A stretch of 64,000 nt of DNA. It comes from Myxococcales bacterium. Lineage in GTDB: Bacteria > Myxococcota_A > Polyangia > Nannocystales > Nannocystaceae. A program made the translations under genes and the position numbers. This document shows, in pieces, positions 15,707 to 23,999 of this stretch. The notes under the pieces are model-generated. The model saw only the letters and a program-made list of their open reading frames with translations. It had not been told where the DNA came from and searched no databases. The stretch is taken from assembly GCA_020633335.1 (NCBI GenBank), contig JACKDU010000001.1, forward strand, positions 806,001 through 870,000. Reading direction: 5' to 3'. Position 1 is the stretch's first letter; every line of letters begins with the position of its first letter.

Positions 15707-18370
15707 GTGCGCTGGAGGGTCCGGGGACGTGAGGGGGAGGGGAGGGTTGCTCGCCCGTCGCTCGTCCTCACGGGCGCCGTCGCCTGGGCGCTCGCCTGCG
15801 GCGCGACGACGACGACGGCCCCGCCGGTCGAGCCCTCGCCGGCGCCGACGTCGATCGCGGCGGCGACCCCCGAGGCAGCGTCGCCGACGGCTCCGCCGCG
15901 CGCTCGCTCGCCGCTCGTCCCCTACGTCGGCGCCGACGTGGCCTGGCCGACGCGGGCCGATCCCGAGGCCCTCGACGCGGCGGCGGCCTCGGCCGCGTCG
16001 GCGGGGGTCCTCGACCTCGCCCTCGCCTGGCGCCGCGACGCCCACGCGCAGGCGCCGACCGAAGCACGCGCGCGCGCCCTCGACGACGCGCAGCGCGAGC
16101 TCGGGGTCGACCCGTCGCCGACGACGATCACGCCGCTCGATCCTTCGCTCGCCGGCGCGATCGAGCGCGCGGCCGCGGTCCACGCCTGGGAGGAGGTGCT
16201 CGCGCTCAGTGACGCTGCGCTCGCCAAGGGACCCCACCCGGAGCTCTTGTTCTGGGCCGCCGACGCCCGCTGGCAGCGCGGCGAGGTGATCGAGGCCCGG
16301 CGGCTCTGGAGCCGCGCGCGGGCGCTCTGGCGCGCGGGCGGGGTCGCCTCCTCGCCGCCGCGCCGCGAGGGCGTCCGCCTCGATATTCAGCAGGTCGCCT
16401 GGTCGCCCGCCGGCCTGGCGATCGTCGACGAGCACACCCACAACGTCGAGGTCTGGGCCGACGCCGCGGCCGGGCGGCCCTGGCGACGCTGGCATCTGCC
16501 GACGGCGATCCGCGGGATCGCCTGGGTCGACGCCTGGCTCGCGGTGGCGCTCGAGCGCGAGGTGCAGGTCTTCGATCCGCGCTCGGGCGGCCTGGTGACG
16601 ACGATGAAGGTTAAAGTCGATGCGCTGGCCGGCGCCGAGCGGGCGCCGATCCTCGCGCTCCGCGACGCTTGGGCAAACACGGTCGACGTCTACAGGCTCC
16701 GCCTCGGCGACGCGCCGGCCCTCGATCTCATCCACGAGGCCCTGCTCGGGCAGGACGGTCTCCTCCCAAGGGTCGACGGCGTCGACGATGTCCGACTCAT
16801 CCTCGATCCGACCGGCGCCTCGCTTGCGATCCTCCACGAGATCGAGGGCATCGACCACGTCGATCTCATCCGTGGTCGGCGGCGCTACCTCGCGCTCGAG
16901 CACCGCGGGCCGATCCTGAGCGCGCGCCTCGACGGCATGATCCTGCGCTACGGCGACTGGTCGGGGCTCTGGGAGATGTCGCTGGAGGGCGGCGATCCCC
17001 GCAAGCTCCCGCTCGTCGACGCGGGCGGGCACACGGTCGAGATGCAGCCCCTGGCGATCGCCGCCAATGGGGCGAGCGCCGGTCGCCACGGCGATCGGCA
17101 AGCGCTGATGATCTGCGGCCCCAGCGGCGCCCCGTGCCGAGTCCTAGCGACCGGCGCGACCGAGGCCGAGCGCCTCGCCTTCGCCCCCGACGGCGCCTCC
17201 GTGGCCGCCGTTCTTCACCCCCGAGAGGGCGGGCTCCGTCGCTCGAAGAAGGTCGCTGGTTTCGACACCTTCACCCCCGGGCCGCTGGTGCTCGTCGCGG
17301 CCGAGACGGCGACCGAGCTCTGGGAGCTGCGCCCGCAGCGCTTCGAGCGCGGCACGCTGCGGACGATGCCCCGCGTCGCTGACCTCACCCCAGATGGGAC
17401 GATCCTGGCGATCGACGGGGGCGAGGGGGTCGCGCTCTGGGATCCTCGGAGCGGCGAAGCGCGGCTCCGGAGGGAGGGGCTGGCCCTCCGGGCGCTGAGG
17501 GCCGACGGCCGCTACGCCGTCCTCGGGCCGCCGGAGAGACTGCGACGCGAGGGACCGATCGAGATCCACGACCTCGAGCGCGGCGTGATGCACGAGTCCC
17601 ACGGCCTCCTGGTCGCCGAGCCGGCCTTCTCCCTCGACGGGCTTCATCTCGCGCTCCCCTGCGCCGATCACGTCCAGATCATCGACCTGGCCTCAGGGGC
17701 AGAGGTCGCCAGGATCGCGCTCCTTCACCCTCCGCTCGCGCTGCGCTGGGCCGCCGCCGATCGCCTCCTCTGGACGACCTCGGGCGGCGACCTCTACACC
17801 CAGGACACGCGCGGCGCAGCGCCGGCTCGGGTCCTGCACGCCGACGACACGGTGATCGACCTAGCGAGCGACGGCCGGACGGTCGGCATTCGCCGCCGCG
17901 GCGAGATCGAGATCCTCGATCTCCCGAGCGGCCGCCGGCGCCGCCTCGCGGGCGAGGTCCGCCTCGTGGACGCCCAGATCGCGCTCCACTGGGACGAGGT
18001 GGGCCAGGCCCGGCTCATCCCGATCCGCGGCGGTCGCCGCTCGGACCCCTTCGAGGCCGAGCGCCACCGCGCGCCGCGCCTGGGTGAGCATGCGCTGATC
18101 GGCCGCGGCCTGGCCGACCTCTCGATCATCGCCCGCGACGGCCGCCCGCTGGCGACGATCCTGGCGACCCGCGACCTCGGCTGGATCGCCGTCGCGGCCG
18201 AGGGCCGGGCGATCGACGGCGTCCCGGCGGCGATGCCCGAGCTCGACGTCATCGTCCCGAGCGGCGGCAAGGAGGAGCTCTATCCGGCGATCCTCGCCTG
18301 GGACCGCGATCGCGTCCCGGGCCTCGTCGGCCGGGCCCTCGCCGGCGAGCTGGTTCGGGTGCCCGAGTGA
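15707..18370 (+). CDS. Large beta-propeller (WD40-like) lipoprotein
   Basis: GTG at 15707 lies 9 bases after a CTACGAT box, so the mRNA may be leaderless. The 887-residue product begins with an Arg-rich n-region and a hydrophobic stretch ending AVAWALAC, a lipobox. A Pro/Ala-rich linker and a short helical, TPR-like part (residues ~75-215) follow. From about residue 220 to the end, degenerate WD/YVTN-like blades recur (for example VAWSPAGLAIVDEH, LALPCADHVQIIDL). No catalytic motif is visible; a scaffold or interaction role at the outer membrane is likely. Confidence 0.75.
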   Translation: MRWRVRGREGEGRVARPSLVLTGAVAWALACGATTTTAPPVEPSPAPTSIAAATPEAASPTAPPRARSPLVPYVGADVAWPTRADPEALDAAAASAASAGVLDLALAWRRDAHAQAPTEARARALDDAQRELGVDPSPTTITPLDPSLAGAIERAAAVHAWEEVLALSDAALAKGPHPELLFWAADARWQRGEVIEARRLWSRARALWRAGGVASSPPRREGVRLDIQQVAWSPAGLAIVDEHTHNVEVWADAAAGRPWRRWHLPTAIRGIAWVDAWLAVALEREVQVFDPRSGGLVTTMKVKVDALAGAERAPILALRDAWANTVDVYRLRLGDAPALDLIHEALLGQDGLLPRVDGVDDVRLILDPTGASLAILHEIEGIDHVDLIRGRRRYLALEHRGPILSARLDGMILRYGDWSGLWEMSLEGGDPRKLPLVDAGGHTVEMQPLAIAANGASAGRHGDRQALMICGPSGAPCRVLATGATEAERLAFAPDGASVAAVLHPREGGLRRSKKVAGFDTFTPGPLVLVAAETATELWELRPQRFERGTLRTMPRVADLTPDGTILAIDGGEGVALWDPRSGEARLRREGLALRALRADGRYAVLGPPERLRREGPIEIHDLERGVMHESHGLLVAEPAFSLDGLHLALPCADHVQIIDLASGAEVARIALLHPPLALRWAAADRLLWTTSGGDLYTQDTRGAAPARVLHADDTVIDLASDGRTVGIRRRGEIEILDLPSGRRRRLAGEVRLVDAQIALHWDEVGQARLIPIRGGRRSDPFEAERHRAPRLGEHALIGRGLADLSIIARDGRPLATILATRDLGWIAVAAEGRAIDGVPAAMPELDVIVPSGGKEELYPAILAWDRDRVPGLVGRALAGELVRVPE

Positions 18371-18568
18371 GCAGGTGCGCGCGCGCGCGGGTGATCGAGC
18401 GAGCGGTCGCGGCCGCTCGAATTGTCGCCATCAGACCAAAATCTCCCGTTGAGCCCGACGGTCGAGGGGCCTATCATGCCCCCTCATTGAGGATACCGCG
18501 GCGCTCGCTATGGTGATTTCCTACGAGGTCTGTCCATATTCGCGCGGCCCAGATCCTGGGAGTGAGTG

Positions 18569-19030
18569 ATGGAGAACACCTATATCAAGTTCGCCGGGGT
18601 CACCGGAGGTGCGAAGGCCAAGGGGCTCGAAGGCTGGTGCGAGGCGGTCCGGTGGGGCTACGGGTGCAATCAGCCGACGTCGGCGGTCGCCGGTACGGTC
18701 AAGCCGCCAAAGCATTCGCCCTTGACCTTCGTCAAGTACGTCGACGTGGCCTCCGACGAGCTGCTCAAGGCGCTCTGGGCCGGCAAGCCGCTGGCGAACG
18801 TCGAGCTCCGCTGCTTCCGTGAGAGCGGGGAGCCCTCCGCCTCACCCGTCTTGTACCTCCGCATCTTCCTCGAGCACGTCATCGTCAAGGACTACTCGGT
18901 CGAAGGGGACGGGGGCGATCTGAGCCGCGAGACGATCGCGCTCGACTTCAGGAAGATCACCTGGGAGTACACGGATGGTCCGACCAAGCACGTGGCCTCC
19001 CACGACCTCGTGCAGAACGTCGTCGCCTAG
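18569..19030 (+). CDS. hcp: Hcp family type VI secretion tube protein (orphan)
   Basis: ATG at 18569 is preceded by GGGAG six bases upstream. The 153-residue length is typical for Hcp. Family features are visible: an N-terminal YIKFAGVTGGAKAKG, GWCEAVRWGYG, TFVKYVDVASDELLKAL, an ELRCFRESG beta pair and a C-terminal FRKITWEYT strand. Hcp forms hexameric rings that stack into the T6SS tube and can carry effectors. No sheath, baseplate or VgrG gene is in the window, so this is an orphan copy. No effector extension is present. Confidence 0.88.
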   Translation: MENTYIKFAGVTGGAKAKGLEGWCEAVRWGYGCNQPTSAVAGTVKPPKHSPLTFVKYVDVASDELLKALWAGKPLANVELRCFRESGEPSASPVLYLRIFLEHVIVKDYSVEGDGGDLSRETIALDFRKITWEYTDGPTKHVASHDLVQNVVA

Positions 19031-19113
19031 CGAAGCGACATGTCGATCGTCCGCGCGCCCCGACCATTGTCGCTGGCAGGCGCGAGGACGTTCGATGTCT
19101 CAGTCTCGCAGCG

Positions 19114-21114
19114 CTAGTGCCAGGGCGCGTAGTTGGCCCCCTGGCTCAGCACCTTGAGGTCGCCGCCCTCGGTCCGCACGCCGGCGAGGAGGTGCTTGTA
19201 GCGGGCTTGGCTGGTCACGGCCGGGGTCCCGTGGAAGGACGCGAGGTCGACCTGGGTGATCGCGCCGGCCTCGGCGGTGCCGGCCCGGCGGAGGTCGTCG
19301 CCGGCCCAGTCGGTCGCCCACGAGATCGTCAGGAGGTCGCCGCCGCTCGAGCGGACGCCGGTGGCGAAGTCGCGGCCGCCGACCGCGACCACGTCGAGGG
19401 CGCCGGTGGTCCCGGCGGCGGCGTCGTCGAGGAGCGAGAGGGCGCCGTTGTTGGCGACCGCCCAGGTCTGGAGGCGGAGCTTGCCGGCGTTGTCGCGCAT
19501 GGCCACGGCGACCGCGGCCATCCCCGGGAAGAGGAGGCCGTCGACCGCCGCGATCTCGACGTCGCCGATCATCGAGGTGGCGAGCGCGGTGTCGCGGGCG
19601 ATCACATCGCCGCCAGCGGTGACTTCGAAGGAGCGGAGGGTGACGCTGCCGGCGAAGGTGCCGACCTCGGCGGTGACGACCCCCTGGAAGTTGCCGTCGA
19701 CGGTGGCGATCGCCACGTCGACGATCTCCTTGTTGGCCCCGGCGCTGCTCCCCGGCCGGGTGATCGCCAGGGTGCCCGCGGCCGCGACGTAGTCGATCAC
19801 CTTGAGCTTGCCGTCGTCGTCGCGGACGGCGACGACGACCCCGGAGTGGGTCGGGCTCGGGCTCGCGGCGAGGAGGCTGACGGGCCCGTCCTCACGCGAT
19901 CCTGGCATTCGGGTGATCGCGCCGCTCGCGTAGTCGGCGCGGTAGGGGATCACCTTGAGGTTGCCGTTGGAGCCGCGGATCACCAGGGCGTAGTCGCGCT
20001 CGTTGACCGGCAGCTTGACGAGATCGAGGGCCTGGACGGCGCCCTCGGTCCGGGTCGCCTGGGCGACGAGATCGCCGGTGTCGTCGGGGAAGCCGGTGCC
20101 GGTGCCGATCGAGAAGGAGGTGAGGCGGAGGTTCCCGCCGCTGTTTCGGTAGGCGACCACGCCGCCCTGGACGTCGGTCTCGACGTCGATCGAGTCGCCG
20201 GCGCCGAGCTCGAGGTCCTGCTTGCGGGCGCCTAGCGGATCGGGCCAGATCAGGAAGTAGCCGGTCTCCGGGGTCACCGGCAGCGGGGCCTCGTCGAAGG
20301 CGCTCCAATCGTAGGGGATCGCGTCGTGGGCGTCGTCGAGCGGCTGGTACCAGCTCTCGACGAAGTCGATCGCTACCGAGTCGCCCTGGCAGGGGTTGCC
20401 CTCGTCGTCGAGCTCGAAGGGGTTGACCTGGAGGTGGAGGTGGGGCGACCAGGAGTTGCCGGAGTGGCCGAGGTCGCCGATGTAGTCGCCCTTGTGGACC
20501 ACCGGGAGCTCGTCGGGCGCGAGGAAGGCGTCGAGGCGGGTCGACGCGCGGAAGCCGTTGAGGCCGGCCTTGCAGGTGATGCTCATGTCGTCGATGAGCC
20601 CGTCGGCGTCGACGATCGGGCAGAGATCCGGGGGGATCGTGCCCTCGGCGAGGTGGCCGTAGAAGACGACGTGGTCGCCGTCGGCGGTGCGGATCGAGAG
20701 GTGGTTGCCGCCGATCGTGTGACCCGCCGGGCAGCCCCCGTCGCAGGTGTTGACCGTGGGGTCGGGGCTGTCCGGGAGCTCACGCCAGCAGGCGACGACG
20801 ACCCCGTCGGCGGCCGCGTAGAGCGGGGTGCCGTAGCCGACCTCCTCCGCGAGGGTGTAGGGCGCGGTCGCGCCGTCGGCGTAGCGGGTCCAGCCGCCCA
20901 CGTCGTGGCGGCGGACGCTGATGTCGAGCGCCCAGCTCGAGCCGCCCTTGCCGACGTAGGAGTCGCCGTGGCCGTTGGTGGCGAAGTACTCGCCGGCGTC
21001 GAGCGAGGTGCCGCGGGCCGGGAAGGTGAGGGGGAAGGAGGCGGCTGCGGCGGTCGGGGCCATCGTGGCCAGGGCGCAGGCGCATGTCAGGAGGTGGAGC
21101 GTCGGGTGCTTCAT
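19114..21114 (-). CDS. Secreted M23 (LytM-like) peptidase-family protein with C-terminal repeat propeller
   Basis: The ATG at 21114 starts a classical signal peptide (KHPTLHLLTCACALATMAPTAAAA); the upstream open frame is shadow. 666 residues. The LytM core has ADGVVVAC, GNHLSI, VVFYGHLAEG and GHSGNSWSPHLHLQV, giving the catalytic His and the HxH ligands. The expected HxxxD at the start of the core reads SWALD, so the first zinc-ligand His is Ser. Residues ~350-666 consist of about seven blade-like repeats of the kind (RNSGGNLRLTSF, ..NGNLKVIPY, ..DGKLKVIDY), probably a propeller for wall or surface binding. Activity is therefore uncertain. Confidence 0.82.
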   Translation of the reverse strand: MKHPTLHLLTCACALATMAPTAAAASFPLTFPARGTSLDAGEYFATNGHGDSYVGKGGSSWALDISVRRHDVGGWTRYADGATAPYTLAEEVGYGTPLYAAADGVVVACWRELPDSPDPTVNTCDGGCPAGHTIGGNHLSIRTADGDHVVFYGHLAEGTIPPDLCPIVDADGLIDDMSITCKAGLNGFRASTRLDAFLAPDELPVVHKGDYIGDLGHSGNSWSPHLHLQVNPFELDDEGNPCQGDSVAIDFVESWYQPLDDAHDAIPYDWSAFDEAPLPVTPETGYFLIWPDPLGARKQDLELGAGDSIDVETDVQGGVVAYRNSGGNLRLTSFSIGTGTGFPDDTGDLVAQATRTEGAVQALDLVKLPVNERDYALVIRGSNGNLKVIPYRADYASGAITRMPGSREDGPVSLLAASPSPTHSGVVVAVRDDDGKLKVIDYVAAAGTLAITRPGSSAGANKEIVDVAIATVDGNFQGVVTAEVGTFAGSVTLRSFEVTAGGDVIARDTALATSMIGDVEIAAVDGLLFPGMAAVAVAMRDNAGKLRLQTWAVANNGALSLLDDAAAGTTGALDVVAVGGRDFATGVRSSGGDLLTISWATDWAGDDLRRAGTAEAGAITQVDLASFHGTPAVTSQARYKHLLAGVRTEGGDLKVLSQGANYAPWH

Positions 21115-21269
21115 CGTCTCGTCTCGCGGTGGTGGGGGTCGCCGGCTGCCTCGCGCTCTGCGGACGTCGCCAGCGACCCTCTCCTCCTCACGTCGACGGG
21201 GCGCTCTTTTCAATTCACAGGTCTTGTGTCGCCGCGCTCCAGGCGCGGGCGCTCGGCTCGCGCGGCCTC

Positions 21270-23837
21270 CTAGCCGCCGCCGCGCCGGGCGGGCACCCGC
21301 GTCGTCGGCCGCGGCGCACCGCCGGTGCCCCCGGGCGGGGTCGTCGGCCGCGGGCGCGGCGCTGGGGCGCCCTCGAGCTCGGCGATCGTCAGGTAGTCGA
21401 CCCGGGTGATCACGTCGCCGGCGATCGTCAGGAGGCGAGCGCCGCGGAAGCTCGGCTGCGGCCGCGTGCGCTCGTCGTCGAGGCGCTGGTAGGCGTCGAG
21501 GGGGCCTATGGACGCGGTCTGGACCATGAGTGGGCGGTGTCTCTGCCACCACGCCTTGGGCTTCGCGCTCGCCTCGAGGGGATCGGCGTAGGGCGGGACG
21601 TCGAGGACCAGGCAATCAGCGTAGTTGTGGACGTGGTCGCGGCTCGGCGCCGGCTTGGCGTCGAGGGGCGCGCCCGGGCGGACGTTGATATAGACCTTCT
21701 TGCCGCCGACGCGGGAGGTGTAATAGGTGGTCGGGGTCTCGGTGTAGAAGTCGGTGTAATAGCGGAGCTTGCCGTCGCCGCCGCGGGCGACCCGGTATTC
21801 GACGGTCTTGTGGACGTGGCCCGAGAGGACGATGTCGACCGCCCGCGGGGCGCCGACGCCGACGCAGGCCGCGACGAAGTCGTCGGTCTTGCCGCGGGCG
21901 ACGCCGTAGTCGATCCCCTTGCGGCTGCCGATCCGGAAGTAGGCCTCGCCGCGGTGGAGCCACCCCTTCGGGTAGCTCCAGATGTTGTTGACCATGACCG
22001 CGCCGACCCAGCCGGCCTGCCGCCGGAGGAAGGCCCGGATCTCCTCGAGGTCAGCCTTCGCGCGGGCCGTCTCGCGGAAGAAGTGGGCGTACTCGTTGCC
22101 CGCGGTGTTGATCGGCGGGGCGTGGACGCCGACGATCACCGCGCCGCCGCCGGCCGCCTCGGCGAGCGCCTTCTTGACCAGGGCGACGTCGCCGGGGGTG
22201 AAGCCCTCGGAGTTCGGGTGGCCGGCGGCGAAGTTGCGCTCGTCGCTGCTGCCGAAGCCGGCCTTGGTCTTGATCGCGTCCCAGGTGCCGGTGAGCACCC
22301 CGGCGTCCCAGCGGCTGTCGATCATCACGATCCGGTGCTTGCCGAGGCGGACGATGTAGGAGGGCGCGCGGACCATCCGCTGGAGGTAGTGGGGGTTGCG
22401 CTGGTCGACCTCGACCATCTTCACCGCCCCGCCCTGGTCGACCTTGAGCTTCTTGCCGCCCTGGATCCGCTTGGCCTCGGCCTCGGTGAGGTTGTGCGAC
22501 GAGTAGTTGCGGACGGTCGGGTCCGGCCAGAGGCGGACGTCGATGTCGAAGAGGAGCTCGTAGGGGTGCTTGCGGTAGTCGTGGTTGCCGCCGCTGAAGA
22601 AGATCGGCACCGCGAGCGCCTCGCCGCTCTCGCCCTCGGCCGGCGCCTGGCCGCAGAGGAGGCGCTGGAGGAAGCCCCAGTTGCCCGCGCCCCCCGGGTG
22701 GTCGTCGTGCTCGTAGATGTAGTCGACGAGGTCGCCGGTCGCCAGGATCGCGTCGAGCTTGCCCTCGCGGTGGAGCTGGTTGGCCCGGTGGATCAGCGTC
22801 CGGACGCCGTCGTTGTAGTTGACGTAGGCGTCGCGGCCGGGGGCGACGAGGCGGCCGCGGAAGCCCTCGAGGCGGCGGCTGACGTGGAGGTCGCTGATGT
22901 GCATGAGGCCGCAGGCGCTCCACGAGCCCTTGGCGTAGAGCGCGTGCGGGGCGAGGGTCGTCGGCGCGCCGGCGGGCGGGAGGAAGACGACGTCGTAGAG
23001 GGTGCGATCGGCGAGGTCCTGGCCGACGCCGAGCGGCCACATGACGCGCTTCGGCAGGAAGTCGCGGGCGATCGGCCCGACGATCCAGCCGCCGCTCGGC
23101 TCCTCGCTCTCCTTCTCCTTGAGGAGCCGCAGGGGGAGCGGCGCGGCCGTCGGCGTCGCGGTCGGCCGGAGGCCGAGGCGGCCGCTCCAGACCTCGGCGA
23201 TCGCCCTCTTGAGGGCGGCCGCCGATCCCCGGAAGCGCACCGGGATCAGCAGGCGGATCGCGTCGGCGATCCGGAGCTTGGCGCCGCTCGGGGCGGCGAC
23301 GTCGGGCTGGCCGAGGGGCGGGAGGTCGAGGGTCGAGGCGACCGCGAGGCCGCCGCTCGCGGGGCCCTCGTAGACGCAGCCGCGCTCGAAGAAGGAGGCC
23401 CGCCCGCCGGCGACCGCGAGCTCCGGGGCGATCGGGTGGCCGAGCGCACCGAGGGCGCCGCCGAGGCGCTCCCAGAGCTTGAAGCGATCGCCGCGGACGA
23501 CGATCCCCTGGTGGTCGTCGAGGACGGTGATCGAGCCCCACTCGAAGACGCCGTAGGCGAAGCGGTTGTCGGGGGTGCGGCGGGCGTCCTCGCTCGGGTA
23601 GCCGAGGAGCCGCTCGCCGCTCTTTGGATCGGGCCCGGGCCCGCCGATCGCCTCGTAGGCCTGGAGGAGCGCCCCGTGGAGCGCGTGGGCGCCGGTGCTC
23701 TGGTGCCAGAAGATCGTCCCCCTAAGGTAGGCCCGCATCCGCCCGCCGGAGTGGGCGTCCTGCTCGGGTCCGCGGGCGCTCCCGAGGTCGAAGCCCCGAT
23801 CCTTGAGCTGCTTGTACTTGATGTCGATCGCGGTCAT
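21270..23837 (-). CDS. Calcineurin-like phosphoesterase with N-terminal LGFP repeats
   Basis: 855 residues. The N-terminal ~190 residues contain LGFP-type repeats (for example LGYPSEDARRTPDNRFAYGVFEWGSI and LGHPIAPELAVAGG...FERGCVY), a module linked to cell-wall attachment in other bacteria. The C-terminal catalytic part has every metallophosphoesterase motif: ISDLHVS (DxH), ATGDLVD, GGNHDYRKH, GVHAPP and LSGHVHKT. There is no obvious signal peptide, which is odd for an LGFP protein. The end is Pro/Gly/Arg-rich. It would hydrolyse phosphoesters with two metal ions; substrate unknown. It follows the ALDH gene on the same strand, after a terminator. Confidence 0.88.
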   Translation of the reverse strand: MTAIDIKYKQLKDRGFDLGSARGPEQDAHSGGRMRAYLRGTIFWHQSTGAHALHGALLQAYEAIGGPGPDPKSGERLLGYPSEDARRTPDNRFAYGVFEWGSITVLDDHQGIVVRGDRFKLWERLGGALGALGHPIAPELAVAGGRASFFERGCVYEGPASGGLAVASTLDLPPLGQPDVAAPSGAKLRIADAIRLLIPVRFRGSAAALKRAIAEVWSGRLGLRPTATPTAAPLPLRLLKEKESEEPSGGWIVGPIARDFLPKRVMWPLGVGQDLADRTLYDVVFLPPAGAPTTLAPHALYAKGSWSACGLMHISDLHVSRRLEGFRGRLVAPGRDAYVNYNDGVRTLIHRANQLHREGKLDAILATGDLVDYIYEHDDHPGGAGNWGFLQRLLCGQAPAEGESGEALAVPIFFSGGNHDYRKHPYELLFDIDVRLWPDPTVRNYSSHNLTEAEAKRIQGGKKLKVDQGGAVKMVEVDQRNPHYLQRMVRAPSYIVRLGKHRIVMIDSRWDAGVLTGTWDAIKTKAGFGSSDERNFAAGHPNSEGFTPGDVALVKKALAEAAGGGAVIVGVHAPPINTAGNEYAHFFRETARAKADLEEIRAFLRRQAGWVGAVMVNNIWSYPKGWLHRGEAYFRIGSRKGIDYGVARGKTDDFVAACVGVGAPRAVDIVLSGHVHKTVEYRVARGGDGKLRYYTDFYTETPTTYYTSRVGGKKVYINVRPGAPLDAKPAPSRDHVHNYADCLVLDVPPYADPLEASAKPKAWWQRHRPLMVQTASIGPLDAYQRLDDERTRPQPSFRGARLLTIAGDVITRVDYLTIAELEGAPAPRPRPTTPPGGTGGAPRPTTRVPARRGGG

Positions 23838-23930
23838 CGGCGCTGGCCTCCGCGGCGAGTCTCCGGGAGGGAGCGCCGGCGCGGCGCCGAAAAAATCGCG
23901 TGGCGGCCGCGGGAGCGCCCCGGACCGCAG

Positions 23931-23958
23931 AAATAGCAGCGGGGGCCCGCGCCCCCGC
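23931..23958 (-). terminator. Hairpin downstream of the aldehyde dehydrogenase gene
   Basis: Read on the minus strand, GCGGGGG and CCCCCGC pair around a CGCGGG/CCCGCG loop, followed by TGCTATTTCT. It lies 42 bases after the ALDH stop. Confidence 0.5.
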
Positions 23959-23974
23959 CTTCCCTACATCTCCA

Positions 23975-23988
23975 TGTCCTTCAGGACA
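23975..23988. repeat. Dispersed palindrome TGTCY-N4-RGACA, copy 2
   Basis: TGTCCTTCAGGACA, extended to CATGTCC-TTCA-GGACATG (23973-23990). It lies 12 bases past the ALDH stop codon. Confidence 0.6.
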
Positions 23989-23999
23989 TGTCAATCGGC

